Below, piece after piece: positions 13,830-22,728 of a stretch of DNA of 45,105 nt. The notes under the pieces were generated by a model. It was not told where the DNA came from, searched no databases, and saw only the letters and a program-made list of their open reading frames with translations. A program made the position numbers and the translations under genes. The stretch comes from an uncultured Lewinella sp. (GTDB taxonomy: Bacteria > Bacteroidota > Bacteroidia > Chitinophagales > Saprospiraceae): contig CAJXPD010000051.1 in NCBI GenBank assembly GCA_913057785.1, positions 1 through 45,105 on the forward strand, read 5' to 3'. The first letter of the stretch is position 1, and the number at the start of each line of letters is the position of its first letter.

Positions 13830-15029
13830 ATGAAGTCTAAAGTATATGTAACAGGTATCGGGATTGTGTCTGCAATTGGTCTTGGGAAGGATGAACACAT
13901 GGAGAATCTGTGGAATGGAGAGACCGGACTGAGAAGTCTCACGCATCTTTCCACCGTAAAGCAGGGCTTATTCCCTGCCGGAGAAGTTCCCTTGACCGAT
14001 ACAGAATTATACGACAAGATCCAAAATCTAGGGATTCGCCCAGATCATCAGTCCCGAACTCTTCTTTTGGGAACCTTAGCACTAGAAGAAGCACTGGAAC
14101 AAGCCGGAGAAAATGTATTGCAAGGACGAGTGGGCTTTATTGGTGCATCTTCAGTAGGGGGGTTGCGACAGACTGAAACATACTATGAGCAATATAAACA
14201 TGGCGGAGTAGAAAGCAGAAGATTTCAAACGCATGATGCAGCAGATTGTATCGAAGAGATGGCGAGAGTCTTAGGTATCGATGGCTTTGTTACCAATATC
14301 AATACGGCTTGTGCCTCTGCCACCCACGCTATCATCTTAGGAAGTCGAATGATTCGGGCAGGCCTACTAGATACTGTTATAGTAGGAGGAGCCGATGCAT
14401 TAACCAAGGTCACCATCAATGGATTTGATTCATTGTTTTTATTAGCCAAAGATCAATGTCGGCCTTTTGATCGAGATCGTTCAGGTATCAACCTAGGCGA
14501 GGGAGCGGGATTCCTGGTCCTTCAATCAGACAAAAGCAGGAAGCGTTCTGGAAGCCAGGCTTTGGCCACCATCTCAGGTTTTGGGGTGAGGAATGATGCC
14601 TATCATGCCACTTCTACCTCTCCAAATGCACGCGGACTTACCGCTGCGATGTCCGAAGCTTTGCTCCTTGCAGAACTGCGACCGACAGAGATTGACTATG
14701 TCAATGCTCACGGCACAGCCACACCTAACAATGATCTTACGGAGGGTGTAGCCCTACAAAGGGTCTTCGGAGAACGGATGCCTTATTTCAGTTCAACCAA
14801 GGCGTTCACCGGGCATACTTTGGCTGCTGCTGGAGCCATCGAAGGTATATTCTCGATACTGGCTTTACAGCACCAGGTTATTCCCCCCAATCTCAACTTC
14901 GAGCATCCGATTGAGCAACATGGCTTGGTTCCTCAACAGGAATCTATCACTGCGAAGGTGGAACATACGATGAGTAATTCAATGGGCATGGGAGGATATT
15001 GTAGTACAGTTATTTTCTCCAAAATATAA
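13830..15029 (+). CDS. Beta-ketoacyl-ACP synthase, partner of the chain-length factor
   Basis: A 399-residue ketosynthase with all catalytic residues: C161 in NTACASATH, H294 in NAHGTATPNND and H329 in FTGHTLAAAG. It is followed after 4 bases by a shorter homologue without the Cys, the KS-alpha/KS-beta pairing typical of type II polyketide synthases, including aryl-polyene synthases. The heterodimer would extend the aryl starter iteratively. Spacing of 23 bases from the ammonia lyase places it in the same operon. Confidence 0.93.
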   Translation: MKSKVYVTGIGIVSAIGLGKDEHMENLWNGETGLRSLTHLSTVKQGLFPAGEVPLTDTELYDKIQNLGIRPDHQSRTLLLGTLALEEALEQAGENVLQGRVGFIGASSVGGLRQTETYYEQYKHGGVESRRFQTHDAADCIEEMARVLGIDGFVTNINTACASATHAIILGSRMIRAGLLDTVIVGGADALTKVTINGFDSLFLLAKDQCRPFDRDRSGINLGEGAGFLVLQSDKSRKRSGSQALATISGFGVRNDAYHATSTSPNARGLTAAMSEALLLAELRPTEIDYVNAHGTATPNNDLTEGVALQRVFGERMPYFSSTKAFTGHTLAAAGAIEGIFSILALQHQVIPPNLNFEHPIEQHGLVPQQESITAKVEHTMSNSMGMGGYCSTVIFSKI

Positions 15030-15033
15030 AGCT

Positions 15034-16041
15034 ATGAGATTAGCAATTAGCGCAAGTTCATGCATTAACCCTGGCGTGTTTTCGCAAACCGAAGACACGG
15101 AAGCTTCTGCAGCGGCAGACTTCCAAGTTCAGGCCGTGGACTACAAAGAACATATAGAGGCACGACAACTTCGTCGACTTTCCAAGGTAGCCAAGATGGG
15201 CATTTACAGTGCAAAGGCCTGTTTGGCAAAAACGGAGAAGCAACAGGCAGAGTCTCTGATCGTAGCCACAAATACTGGGGGATTTAGCGCTTTAGATAGC
15301 TTTATCAGTAGCATGATCGAGAAGCAGGAACAGAATCTTTCACCTGTGTATTTCCTACAATCCTTGCTGAGTGATGTTACAGGACAAATCGTCTTGTCTC
15401 TAGGGATTGAAGGCTACACAACTACCTATACCAACCGGGGCGGGGCTTTCGAAAGCAGCCTTCTAGATGCTAAGATTCTACTCGAGGAGCAACCTAATCA
15501 AACCGTTTTAGTGGGCGGTACAGACGAGCTGCCTGCCTCCTATAGCGATATCATACGTCATTCAAATTTCCTAGATACGGGAGGGCAAGAGGGACAAGCT
15601 AGCGATATCCCACTGGGTGAAAATGCCATCTTTTTTGCCTTAAATACACAGATAGAGGAAGGAGATGTAATTATCTCCGACTGCCAGAGTTATTTAGGAT
15701 TAGCCCCTGAGCAAGCCAATGAAAAGCTTCAAGCTTTTCTCAGTACTAATGCAGGCGTAATTCCCGATCTGGTACTCAGTGGCTTTTATAATGAAGAACA
15801 ATTTTCATCCTATTTTCCTGGATTGGAAGCAAAGAAAAATGTCGTTTTGTTTAAGCAGTACTGCGGGGAGTTCCCTACTTCGACAGCCTTTGGCGTTTGG
15901 CTGGCCGAGCAGGTGCTAAAGGGAGAGATATCTCCTGAGGCTTTGGGACTCCCCGAAACACTGTTAGCAAAAAATATACTGATCATCAATCAGTTTAGAG
16001 CAAGTAATTTTTCCTTCACTCTCTTATCCACAAATCAATAA
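15034..16041 (+). CDS. Ketosynthase-like chain-length factor (KS-beta)
   Basis: A 335-residue degenerate ketosynthase. The region matching the active site reads TYTNRGGAFESSLLDA, with Gly136 where the nucleophilic Cys would be. The two His motifs of condensing enzymes are also absent. Residues around 75-95 (SLIVATNTGGFSALDSF) and 155-165 (TVLVGGTDELP) keep the thiolase-fold signature. The position right after an intact ketosynthase is that of a chain-length factor, which sets the polyene length. The frame is intact, so the missing residues reflect function and not decay. Confidence 0.85.
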   Translation: MRLAISASSCINPGVFSQTEDTEASAAADFQVQAVDYKEHIEARQLRRLSKVAKMGIYSAKACLAKTEKQQAESLIVATNTGGFSALDSFISSMIEKQEQNLSPVYFLQSLLSDVTGQIVLSLGIEGYTTTYTNRGGAFESSLLDAKILLEEQPNQTVLVGGTDELPASYSDIIRHSNFLDTGGQEGQASDIPLGENAIFFALNTQIEEGDVIISDCQSYLGLAPEQANEKLQAFLSTNAGVIPDLVLSGFYNEEQFSSYFPGLEAKKNVVLFKQYCGEFPTSTAFGVWLAEQVLKGEISPEALGLPETLLAKNILIINQFRASNFSFTLLSTNQ

Positions 16042-16044
16042 ATT

Positions 16045-17343
16045 ATGGCACGGATCGGTATCATTACACCTCCGACAGTAGGGCATATTAATCCCTTCCT
16101 GTACATCGGTAAAGAATTGCAAGAAAAGGGTCACTCCGTGGTGTTTTTCCAATTCAATGAAGTTAAAGCCCGGATTATTTCTGCTGGATTCGACTTTCAT
16201 CCGATTGGATTGGGGAAAATTCCGAGAAATGCTGTCAACTATATTCAAAAGGGACTCGGCAGCCGCCATGGTTTAGATGCGATGCGTTTTTGGTTGCGTG
16301 GTCAATTGGCTCAAATCCGTCTTTGGTTCCTGGAATTACCGGGTGCACTTGAAGAAGAAGGTGTAGACTTTGCCATCGTGGATCAAAGTGACTTCACTGG
16401 TGCTACAGTAGCCGACTATATGGGGATACCTTATGTTTCGGTGGCCGTCGGGCTCAACCTTGACTGGGAAGAAAGTATTCCTCCTTTCTTTACCAATTGG
16501 GCCTATGGGGATACCGCAGCAGCTAGAACCCGCAATCGCATGGGTATAGAAGGATTTGTGAAGGAATTTGCCCCGCTTTTCGAATGCATCAATAAGGAAA
16601 GAATCAAACACGGTTTGGAGCCTTACGACTGTAGAAGGAATTTCTATCCCGTGTCCCCTTATGCACAATTAGCCCAAATTCCGGCTTTCTTGGATTATCC
16701 TAGACAATCCTCTCCAGCCTGCTTTGAAAACGTTGGACCGATTAAGAATAAGTATCCTTCGACCTTACAGTTTCCCTATGAAAAACTGAATGGCAAGCCA
16801 TTGGTATACTTCTCCCTCGGCACCATTTTAAATCTCCGAGCAGATGTATTCAATATGGTTGCCCGCGCCTTCAAGCAACTTGATGTGCAACTAGCGATCT
16901 CCCTCGGAAATAAATGCGTGGACATTAACCCAGATGATATCCCGGCTGATGCGATCGTCGTAGACTATGCACCACAGTTTGAACTTCTATCCCAAGCAAG
17001 CCTGTGCGTCACTCACGGAGGACTCAACACCGTCATGGATGCGGTATCTCAAGGTGTTCCCACCTTGGCCATACCGATCTCCTTCGATCAACCCGGCACC
17101 TCAGCCAGATTGCGGTATAGCGGCGCCGGAGACTATATCTCGGTTCAACACCTAAGCACTGAAAAAGTGTATGAAATGGCCAAGCACCTATTGGAAAACA
17201 AGCAATACAAAGAAAAAGCCGCCGAGCTCAGTACCCAATTCCAGGGACTAAATGGACGGGAGCGAACGGTGGAAATCATAGAGTCCGTCCTAGCAAAAGA
17301 ATCTCAACTATTCACTAATAAATTTGCAGCAGCACATGTTTAA
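16045..17343 (+). CDS. UDP-glycosyltransferase (MGT/CrtX-like, GT1 family)
   Basis: A 432-residue GT-B-fold enzyme. The N-terminal acceptor domain begins MARIGIITPPTVGHINP, and the C-terminal nucleotide-sugar domain has VYFSLGTI near 253-260 and the GT1 signature THGGLNTVMDAVSQGVP followed by FDQPGTSARL. Close relatives glucosylate carotenoids, macrolides or similar lipophilic hydroxyl groups. In this operon (3 bases after the chain-length factor) it probably glycosylates the aryl-polyene head group or another part of the product. The exact acceptor cannot be read from sequence. The 3' end overlaps the methyltransferase start. Confidence 0.9.
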   Translation: MARIGIITPPTVGHINPFLYIGKELQEKGHSVVFFQFNEVKARIISAGFDFHPIGLGKIPRNAVNYIQKGLGSRHGLDAMRFWLRGQLAQIRLWFLELPGALEEEGVDFAIVDQSDFTGATVADYMGIPYVSVAVGLNLDWEESIPPFFTNWAYGDTAAARTRNRMGIEGFVKEFAPLFECINKERIKHGLEPYDCRRNFYPVSPYAQLAQIPAFLDYPRQSSPACFENVGPIKNKYPSTLQFPYEKLNGKPLVYFSLGTILNLRADVFNMVARAFKQLDVQLAISLGNKCVDINPDDIPADAIVVDYAPQFELLSQASLCVTHGGLNTVMDAVSQGVPTLAIPISFDQPGTSARLRYSGAGDYISVQHLSTEKVYEMAKHLLENKQYKEKAAELSTQFQGLNGRERTVEIIESVLAKESQLFTNKFAAAHV

Positions 17344-18406
17344 GATAGATAACACACCAGCAATCGAGGCTCATCGTAAAGCCTTGGAAATCACCTTTGC
17401 GCCAATGATCTTTCAGGCCGTTCGGGTCATGATCAAGAAAGGCGTTTTTGATCACCTTCGCAAAGTAGGACGAGAAGGCGCTACCTATCAGGAAGTAGCT
17501 GATGCCACGGGCATTTCCTTCTACGGCGCACGTGTACTCATGCAATCTGGCTTGAGCGCAGGCGTGATCTACGAATGCAATGAAGATCGTTTTGCTTTAA
17601 CCAAGGTAGGATTCTTCCTGGTAAATGATCAAATGCCAAAGGTAAACATGGACTTCGTACACGATGTATGCTACAATGGCATGTTCTATCTTGAAGAGTG
17701 CATCGACGAGGGCAAGCCAGTAGGTTTGAAGGTATTCGGTGAATGGCCTACCATCTATAAAGGGCTTTCTTCCCTACCTCCACAGGTACAGGAAAGCTGG
17801 TTCAACTTTGACCATTATTATTCTGATATATCCTTCCCAAGAGCTATAGAATATATTGTACAAAATGATCCTGTGCACATTCTTGACATAGGAGGCAATA
17901 CTGGAAAATTCTGTAAAGTAGCCTTGGAAAGATTACCCAATGTTCGATTTACGATCGCGGATCTTCCCGAACAAATTGCTTTGGCTAAAGCCAATCTAGC
18001 TGAACAGGGTGTCGACCTCTCCAGAGTTGATTTCCAACCTATCAATATCCTCGATGAAAATCAGCACCTAAGCGGCAAATTCGATGTAATCTGGATGAGT
18101 CAATTCCTAGATTGCTTTGGAGACGAGACCATTGTCAAGATCCTCACTAGATGCCGCAATCACCTAACGGAGGACGGACATGTATATGTACAAGAAGAGT
18201 TCTGGGATCGCCAGTGGCATGAAGCCGGTGCAGTAGTCTTGCAACAATTGTCCTTATACTTCACAACTATGGCTAACGGCACCAGCCAGATGTATGACTA
18301 CAAGACTTTCTCTGGTTTGATCGACAGAGCAGGTTATGACATTGAGGAGATCCGAGATCGCGATGCCATCAACGTTTCCTTACTCAAGCTAAAAATTAGA
18401 TCCTAA
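17336..18406 (+). CDS. SAM-dependent O-methyltransferase (plant/polyketide type 2 family)
   Basis: About 356 residues. The N-terminus (about 20-110) is a winged-helix dimerisation domain, as in the Methyltransf_2 family. The SAM-binding domain has motif I HILDIGGNTGKF near residue 180 and a downstream IADLPEQIALAKANL acidic loop. Homologues methylate phenolic or polyketide hydroxyls, so the likely target is the aryl hydroxyl. I chose ATG 17336 (MFKIDNTP) over the upstream TTG at 17324. Both overlap the glycosyltransferase stop, which supports coupling. The stop and the next start share a base (TAATG at 18404-18408). Confidence 0.88.
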   Translation: MFKIDNTPAIEAHRKALEITFAPMIFQAVRVMIKKGVFDHLRKVGREGATYQEVADATGISFYGARVLMQSGLSAGVIYECNEDRFALTKVGFFLVNDQMPKVNMDFVHDVCYNGMFYLEECIDEGKPVGLKVFGEWPTIYKGLSSLPPQVQESWFNFDHYYSDISFPRAIEYIVQNDPVHILDIGGNTGKFCKVALERLPNVRFTIADLPEQIALAKANLAEQGVDLSRVDFQPINILDENQHLSGKFDVIWMSQFLDCFGDETIVKILTRCRNHLTEDGHVYVQEEFWDRQWHEAGAVVLQQLSLYFTTMANGTSQMYDYKTFSGLIDRAGYDIEEIRDRDAINVSLLKLKIRS

Positions 18407-18786
18407 TGACTTTAATGAGTCATTACTACCCACTATATGAGGTCGAGCAGTATGAGGTAAAACCTCAGGGAGGGGCCTCGATCATTCGATTGAACCCACA
18501 TCATGCGGTTTATCGAGGCCACTTTCCCGCTGACCCCATCACGCCTGGCGCTTGCCTGGTTCAGATCGGCATCAACTTGATCAAAGAATACTTGCCCACT
18601 CCTATCTATAACTTGGAGATTCGGCAAGCAAAATTTTTGAAAGTTGTTCGGCCCAATGACGAGCCACTAAGGTATGACTGGATCATACAGGCTAGTAAGC
18701 CGGGAGCAGTAGTAATCCGATTTAAAGTCTGGCTAGCTGAAGAATTAGCCTCACATTTTAGCCTTGAATTAAAAAATAATATCTGA
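18406..18786 (+). CDS. FabZ-like hotdog dehydratase with altered catalytic Glu
   Basis: A 126-residue single hotdog domain. HHAVYRGHFPADPITPGAC matches the FabZ/ApeI signature with the catalytic His at residue 39. The catalytic Glu that normally follows (VLxVEA) is Gln53 here (LVQIG). It would dehydrate 3-hydroxyacyl-ACP to build the polyene double bonds, if still active. The second hotdog protein at 22718 could supply the full activity. Start and stop overlap the flanking genes by one base each, so it is tightly coupled. An alternative start at 18415 would remove three residues. Confidence 0.8.
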   Translation: MTLMSHYYPLYEVEQYEVKPQGGASIIRLNPHHAVYRGHFPADPITPGACLVQIGINLIKEYLPTPIYNLEIRQAKFLKVVRPNDEPLRYDWIIQASKPGAVVIRFKVWLAEELASHFSLELKNNI

Positions 18787-20123
18787 TGTTTATTCCGGAC
18801 ATAGAGCGACAGACCGCAGCTGCGATTGAGGTATATCAAGACATACGTTTGCAAGATACTTTAGCCTACGTATCTCAATATTCCTCTTACTATCAGCGAA
18901 TCTTCAAAGATCATGCTATCGACATTTCGCAGATCAAAGGTACTAGAGATCTATTCCGACTTCCCACTACATCTAAGGAAGACATCCAACGCTTTCATCA
19001 AGAACTGATCTGCGTACCCGAACATCAGATTATTGATTATTCAACTACTTCCGGAACAACTGGATCGCCCTTGGTTATTCCGATGACGGATCGTGATATT
19101 GACCGCCTGGCTTACAACGAGTATATCTCACTGTCTTGTGCAGGGGTTACATCAGCCGATAAAGTAATGCTTTGCACCACCATGGATAAACAATTCATGG
19201 CAGGTATAGCCTACTTTCTTGGTATCCGTAAGATCGGGGCCGGCTTAATCCGTGCAGGTGTTGACGCACTAAGTACACAATGGGAGAATATCTTTAGATA
19301 CCAACCCACCGTACTCATAGCCGTTCCTTCCTTCATTATTCGGCTATTGGAATATGCCAAAGCCAACCAAATTGATTTTCAGCGAAGTAGTGTTCAAAAA
19401 ATAATCTGTATCGGAGAGGGGATCCGTCGCTTGGATTTTTCCGATAACAATATATCCAGGAGGATTAAGAGCCAGTGGTCCGTTGAACTATTTTCTACTT
19501 ATGCTGCCACGGAAATGGCAGCCGCATTCACGGAATGTAGCTGCCAACGTGGTGGTCATCATCATCCGGAACTGGTGATTGTCGAATGCCTGGATGCCGA
19601 TAACCGTCCCTTACCGCCAGGGCAGGTGGGAGAGCTCACCATCACCACGCTTGGTGTAGAAGCTTTTCCATTGATACGATACAAGACCGGTGATTTGGTG
19701 TCTTTATCAAGTCCCACCTGCGCCTGCGGGAGGAACACGGTACGAGTAAGTCCGGTAATTGGCAGAAAGCAACAGCGCATTAAGCTTAAGGGTACTACCA
19801 TCTACCCGCCAGCCATCGCTAATGTCTTGAATGCCAATGTCAATGTAAAAGACTATTTGATTCTGATTGAGAATGATGAACTCGGAAGTGATGCCGTTTC
19901 TGTATTCGTGGAAGCGGTAAACGAAAGCAACACGCAACATGAACTGCAAAGGGCCATTAAAGGACACCTTCGGGTGAGCCCCAAATTGGAACTAGCAAAT
20001 ATTGCCCAGTTGCGTAAGCGATATCAGGTGCACAAAAAAAGGAAACCTGTCAAAATCCTGGATAGAAGAAGTGCTTTACAGCAAGGCTTTTTCCAACAGG
20101 AAAGCCAGTTAGCCGTAGTCTAA
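18786..20123 (+). CDS. PaaK-like AMP-dependent aryl acid ligase
   Basis: A 445-residue adenylate-forming enzyme with the AMP-binding loop STTSGTTGSP at 86-95, YAATEMAAAF near 238-247, the RYKTGDLV motif near 298-305 and a small C-terminal domain containing RIKLKGTTIYP. Cys-rich loops (ECSCQRGGHHH, CACGRN) are as in phenylacetate-CoA ligases. It would adenylate the cinnamate or coumarate made by the ammonia lyase and transfer it to the ACP or CoA as the starter. It overlaps the dehydratase stop by one base. No other aryl acid ligase is seen in the window. Confidence 0.88.
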   Translation: MFIPDIERQTAAAIEVYQDIRLQDTLAYVSQYSSYYQRIFKDHAIDISQIKGTRDLFRLPTTSKEDIQRFHQELICVPEHQIIDYSTTSGTTGSPLVIPMTDRDIDRLAYNEYISLSCAGVTSADKVMLCTTMDKQFMAGIAYFLGIRKIGAGLIRAGVDALSTQWENIFRYQPTVLIAVPSFIIRLLEYAKANQIDFQRSSVQKIICIGEGIRRLDFSDNNISRRIKSQWSVELFSTYAATEMAAAFTECSCQRGGHHHPELVIVECLDADNRPLPPGQVGELTITTLGVEAFPLIRYKTGDLVSLSSPTCACGRNTVRVSPVIGRKQQRIKLKGTTIYPPAIANVLNANVNVKDYLILIENDELGSDAVSVFVEAVNESNTQHELQRAIKGHLRVSPKLELANIAQLRKRYQVHKKRKPVKILDRRSALQQGFFQQESQLAVV

Positions 20124-20153
20124 CAGTACCTGACCTTCGCAAGCGCATCATTC

Positions 20154-20190
20154 ATTTTAATGACAACCAGATATTTATTTTAATGACAAC
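20154..20190 (+). repeat. Duplicated start region and 7-codon leader ORF before the SPASM-like gene
   Basis: ATTTTAATGACAAC occurs twice, at 20154-20167 and 20177-20190, with a period of 23 bases. The first ATG opens a 7-codon ORF (MTTRYLF) whose stop overlaps the real start as TAATG at 20181-20185. The duplication therefore makes a coupled mini-ORF. Whether it affects translation is unknown. Confidence 0.5.
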
Positions 20191-21157
20191 TAGTAAACCC
20201 TACTTCATACTTTATGCTCACAACCAGGTGGTAGAGGGTGAAAAAAGAGCAGCCATCTATGATCTCAAGCAGGCGAGGGTATTTTATATTCCAAAAGTAT
20301 TGGTGGGTATTCTAGAGGAGTTACGAGAACGCACACTGTCTGAAGTGATAGAGCTATACGCTGCAGATCAACCTGAAGCTTTGCTACAGTATATAGATTT
20401 CCTGCAAGACTATGATCTTGGATTCTATGTCGATGATCCGCAGAAATTTCCTCAGTTGTCATTGTGTTACTACTATCCGGGAACCATACAGAATGCTATT
20501 GTACTTAGTGATTTGCGTAGCTATGATCTTGGTGCAGCCTTACATGGATTGGCGGAACAAGGCTGTCGATTTCTGAATCTGTTCATCGACCTACAAGCAA
20601 CCTTGGACTTTGAAAAGCTTTGGCAAGGCCTTGAGCAGGTAGCAGATAGCATCTTTGTGTCGATCCAGCTGGCGATACGAGGAGCTGAGGCCGTACCTCA
20701 AGCCTCTTTAAAGGCCTTGTATTTGCAGTATAAAAAGCTATCGAAGATCACCATCTGTGAAGCAGATGAAAGGTCAAGTGTGCAGCCAGGACTTATCCAC
20801 TATAGCGAAAAGAACCTAGCCGATCTGTTGGCTCCGACTAGTGATCAATTAATACTAAATATACCCTTCTTTAGTGAAGCTATACGCTTCAATCCCTACT
20901 ACTATCAAAAGGTAGTAATCGGGTGGAAAGGAGAGATAAAAAATGGCGTTAATACGCGGAAAGAGTTTGGATATATCCAATATGACTCACTAGAGCGCAT
21001 CACCACGAGCACTGATTTCCAAGCTCTCTGGGAAGTAAATGCTGACCGAATCACGGAACTGCAAAATAGTGAACTGAGATACGCCCAGTTTCTAAATCAG
21101 GCGCTAGATGTAGACGCTAAAGAGGCCTTACAGATTATCAAACCCGTACTAAGTTAA
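20183..21157 (+). CDS. gwsS: Grasp-with-spasm SPASM-type maturase, degenerate (cluster cysteines missing)
   Basis: A 324-residue protein. The N-terminus FILYAHNQVVEGEKRAAIYD, followed by FYIPKVLVGILEEL, reads as the RRE-like opening of grasp-with-spasm SPASM maturases, which I know from family memory. The C-terminus NPYYYQKVVIGWKGEIKNG, then FGYI and ELRYAQF, matches the usual NPYFNxK...GxIKN and CxxCEFRYxC segments. Here every cluster cysteine is replaced: Leu293, Ser296 and Gln302 stand where Cys would be. Only three Cys remain in the protein (95, 128, 192), none of them in the C-terminal region. It therefore cannot bind the SPASM iron-sulfur cluster in the normal way and may act as a leader-binding scaffold. 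Its ATP-grasp partner lies 14 kb upstream. The symbol is by resemblance. Confidence 0.72.
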   Translation: MTTSKPYFILYAHNQVVEGEKRAAIYDLKQARVFYIPKVLVGILEELRERTLSEVIELYAADQPEALLQYIDFLQDYDLGFYVDDPQKFPQLSLCYYYPGTIQNAIVLSDLRSYDLGAALHGLAEQGCRFLNLFIDLQATLDFEKLWQGLEQVADSIFVSIQLAIRGAEAVPQASLKALYLQYKKLSKITICEADERSSVQPGLIHYSEKNLADLLAPTSDQLILNIPFFSEAIRFNPYYYQKVVIGWKGEIKNGVNTRKEFGYIQYDSLERITTSTDFQALWEVNADRITELQNSELRYAQFLNQALDVDAKEALQIIKPVLS

Positions 21158-21207
21158 AGGAGTCTGCCCCTGCTGGCATTAACTGAGACACATAAAATGT
21201 AAAAAAT

Positions 21208-21966
21208 ATGATTCTGGATCAAAAAATTGCATTGGTAACTGGTGGAGCCAAAGGAATTGGTAGAAGCATTAGCCTTGCTTTGGCGCAGAATGGCTGTGAC
21301 CTTATTGTACACTACAATAGATCTACACAACACGCTGAAAGCCTCCGGGCAGAAGTAGAAATCCTGGGCAGAAAAATCTGGTTGGTACAAGCCGACTTTA
21401 GTGATATGGAAGCCATTACTGCTTTCTTCCCCAGCCAAATTGAGCCGATCCTAACAAACGAATCCCGTGAGTTAGACCTATTAGTCAATAATGCAGGGAT
21501 CTATGCTTTTAATACGCATTGGCAAGTCAAGGAAGATGTCTTTGATCGATTCTTCACCATCAATGTCAAGGCCCCATTGCATCTCATGAAGGATGCCTAC
21601 CGCTTTATTCGAGAAGGCGGGAAGGTGGTTAATATTTCCTCTACCACTGCTAAAACGCCCTCCGAGAAGATGGTGATCTATGGTGCCTCGAAGGCTGCCT
21701 TAGAAAACGTTACGCAATCCTTCGTCAAAGTATATAGAAAGAAAAACATCTCTGTCAACATCATTGCACCGGGCTTGATTGACACGACGGAAGATGAGAA
21801 TGATACCGTCTCCAAAGTTATCAAGCAGTATATGCTGCGTAAAGCACCAGATAGTCGATTGGGCACCCCGGAAGACGTAGCCAAAGTCATTGTTTTCCTG
21901 GCTAGCGGGATGTCGGATTGGGTAAATGCCCAGCGGATAGAAGTGACGGGCGGCATCAGTTTTTAA
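21208..21966 (+). CDS. FabG-like 3-oxoacyl-ACP reductase (SDR)
   Basis: A 252-residue classical short-chain dehydrogenase. It has the Rossmann motif TGGAKGIGRS near the N-terminus, NNAG near 95, catalytic Ser in NISSTTAKTP and the YGASK motif (Tyr and Lys). It would reduce 3-oxoacyl-ACP with NAD(P)H during chain extension. A second FabG homologue lies on the opposite strand at 23208. The gene follows the SPASM-like gene by 50 bases. Confidence 0.9.
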   Translation: MILDQKIALVTGGAKGIGRSISLALAQNGCDLIVHYNRSTQHAESLRAEVEILGRKIWLVQADFSDMEAITAFFPSQIEPILTNESRELDLLVNNAGIYAFNTHWQVKEDVFDRFFTINVKAPLHLMKDAYRFIREGGKVVNISSTTAKTPSEKMVIYGASKAALENVTQSFVKVYRKKNISVNIIAPGLIDTTEDENDTVSKVIKQYMLRKAPDSRLGTPEDVAKVIVFLASGMSDWVNAQRIEVTGGISF

Positions 21967-22008
21967 TACACAAAGTACATCATTCATAACACCTCAAATA
22001 GAAATAGT

Positions 22009-22728
22009 ATGTCCTCGAATATTCTCAATAAGCAAACCGCGCTCTCTAAAAGAGTTTGGGAAATGATCCAAAAGAATCCAGAACGATATGTGCACTATAC
22101 CTATGTACACCACGACCTGGAATCACCACGTCGGATCATTCCAGAAGTAGCCAAATATGTCCCTACTAAGCGAGTAGTAGATGTCGGTTGCGGCCTGGCA
22201 GCCTGGCTGAAAGTATTCCAAGAAGAGGGCGCTGATCGCGTATTGGGAATTGATGGAGATTACCTCAACCTGAATAAAGTCTTAATCGACAAGGAGGACA
22301 TCCTGAAAACAAACCTGGAAGAGCTAGATGAGTTTCCCACTGAGGAGAAATTCGACCTGGCCATTTGCCTTGAAGTAGCAGAACATTTAAAGCCTGAGTC
22401 GGCAGAAAACCTTGTGGCTTTTCTTACCAACCTAGCAGATGCTGTACTTTTCTCCGCAGCCATCCCGCACCAAGGTGGACTAAATCACATCAATGAGCAG
22501 TGGCCAGATTATTGGCAGGCTTTATTTGAGCAAAAAGGTTTTGAATTCCACGATCTTATTCGTCCAGTCATTTGGAACGATAGCCAGATCAAATGGTGGT
22601 ATCGTCAGAACATCTTCTTAATCACGCGCAAAGGAGCCTTCGACCTACCAGCAGAGGGGCCGATCCGCAACATGGTGCATCCGGAGCTTTTCTTGACCAA
22701 CATGAAACATCAACAAAATGGTAACTAG
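22009..22728 (+). CDS. Class I SAM-dependent methyltransferase
   Basis: A 239-residue methyltransferase with motif I VVDVGCGLAAWLKVF at about 57-71, an acidic residue at the end of strand 2 (GIDGDYLNL) and FDLAICLEVAEHL near 114-126. The fold places it in the Methyltransf_25/23 group. No substrate can be assigned; C- or O-methylation of the aryl-polyene or of the peptide is possible. The 3' end overlaps the dehydratase start by 11 bases. Confidence 0.82.
   Translation: MSSNILNKQTALSKRVWEMIQKNPERYVHYTYVHHDLESPRRIIPEVAKYVPTKRVVDVGCGLAAWLKVFQEEGADRVLGIDGDYLNLNKVLIDKEDILKTNLEELDEFPTEEKFDLAICLEVAEHLKPESAENLVAFLTNLADAVLFSAAIPHQGGLNHINEQWPDYWQALFEQKGFEFHDLIRPVIWNDSQIKWWYRQNIFLITRKGAFDLPAEGPIRNMVHPELFLTNMKHQQNGN

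Noticed and set aside
20183..21157. Radical SAM enzyme
   Set aside because: There is no CxxxCxxC motif, and only three scattered Cys occur in the whole protein. The similarity is to the SPASM-type partner and not to an active radical SAM domain.
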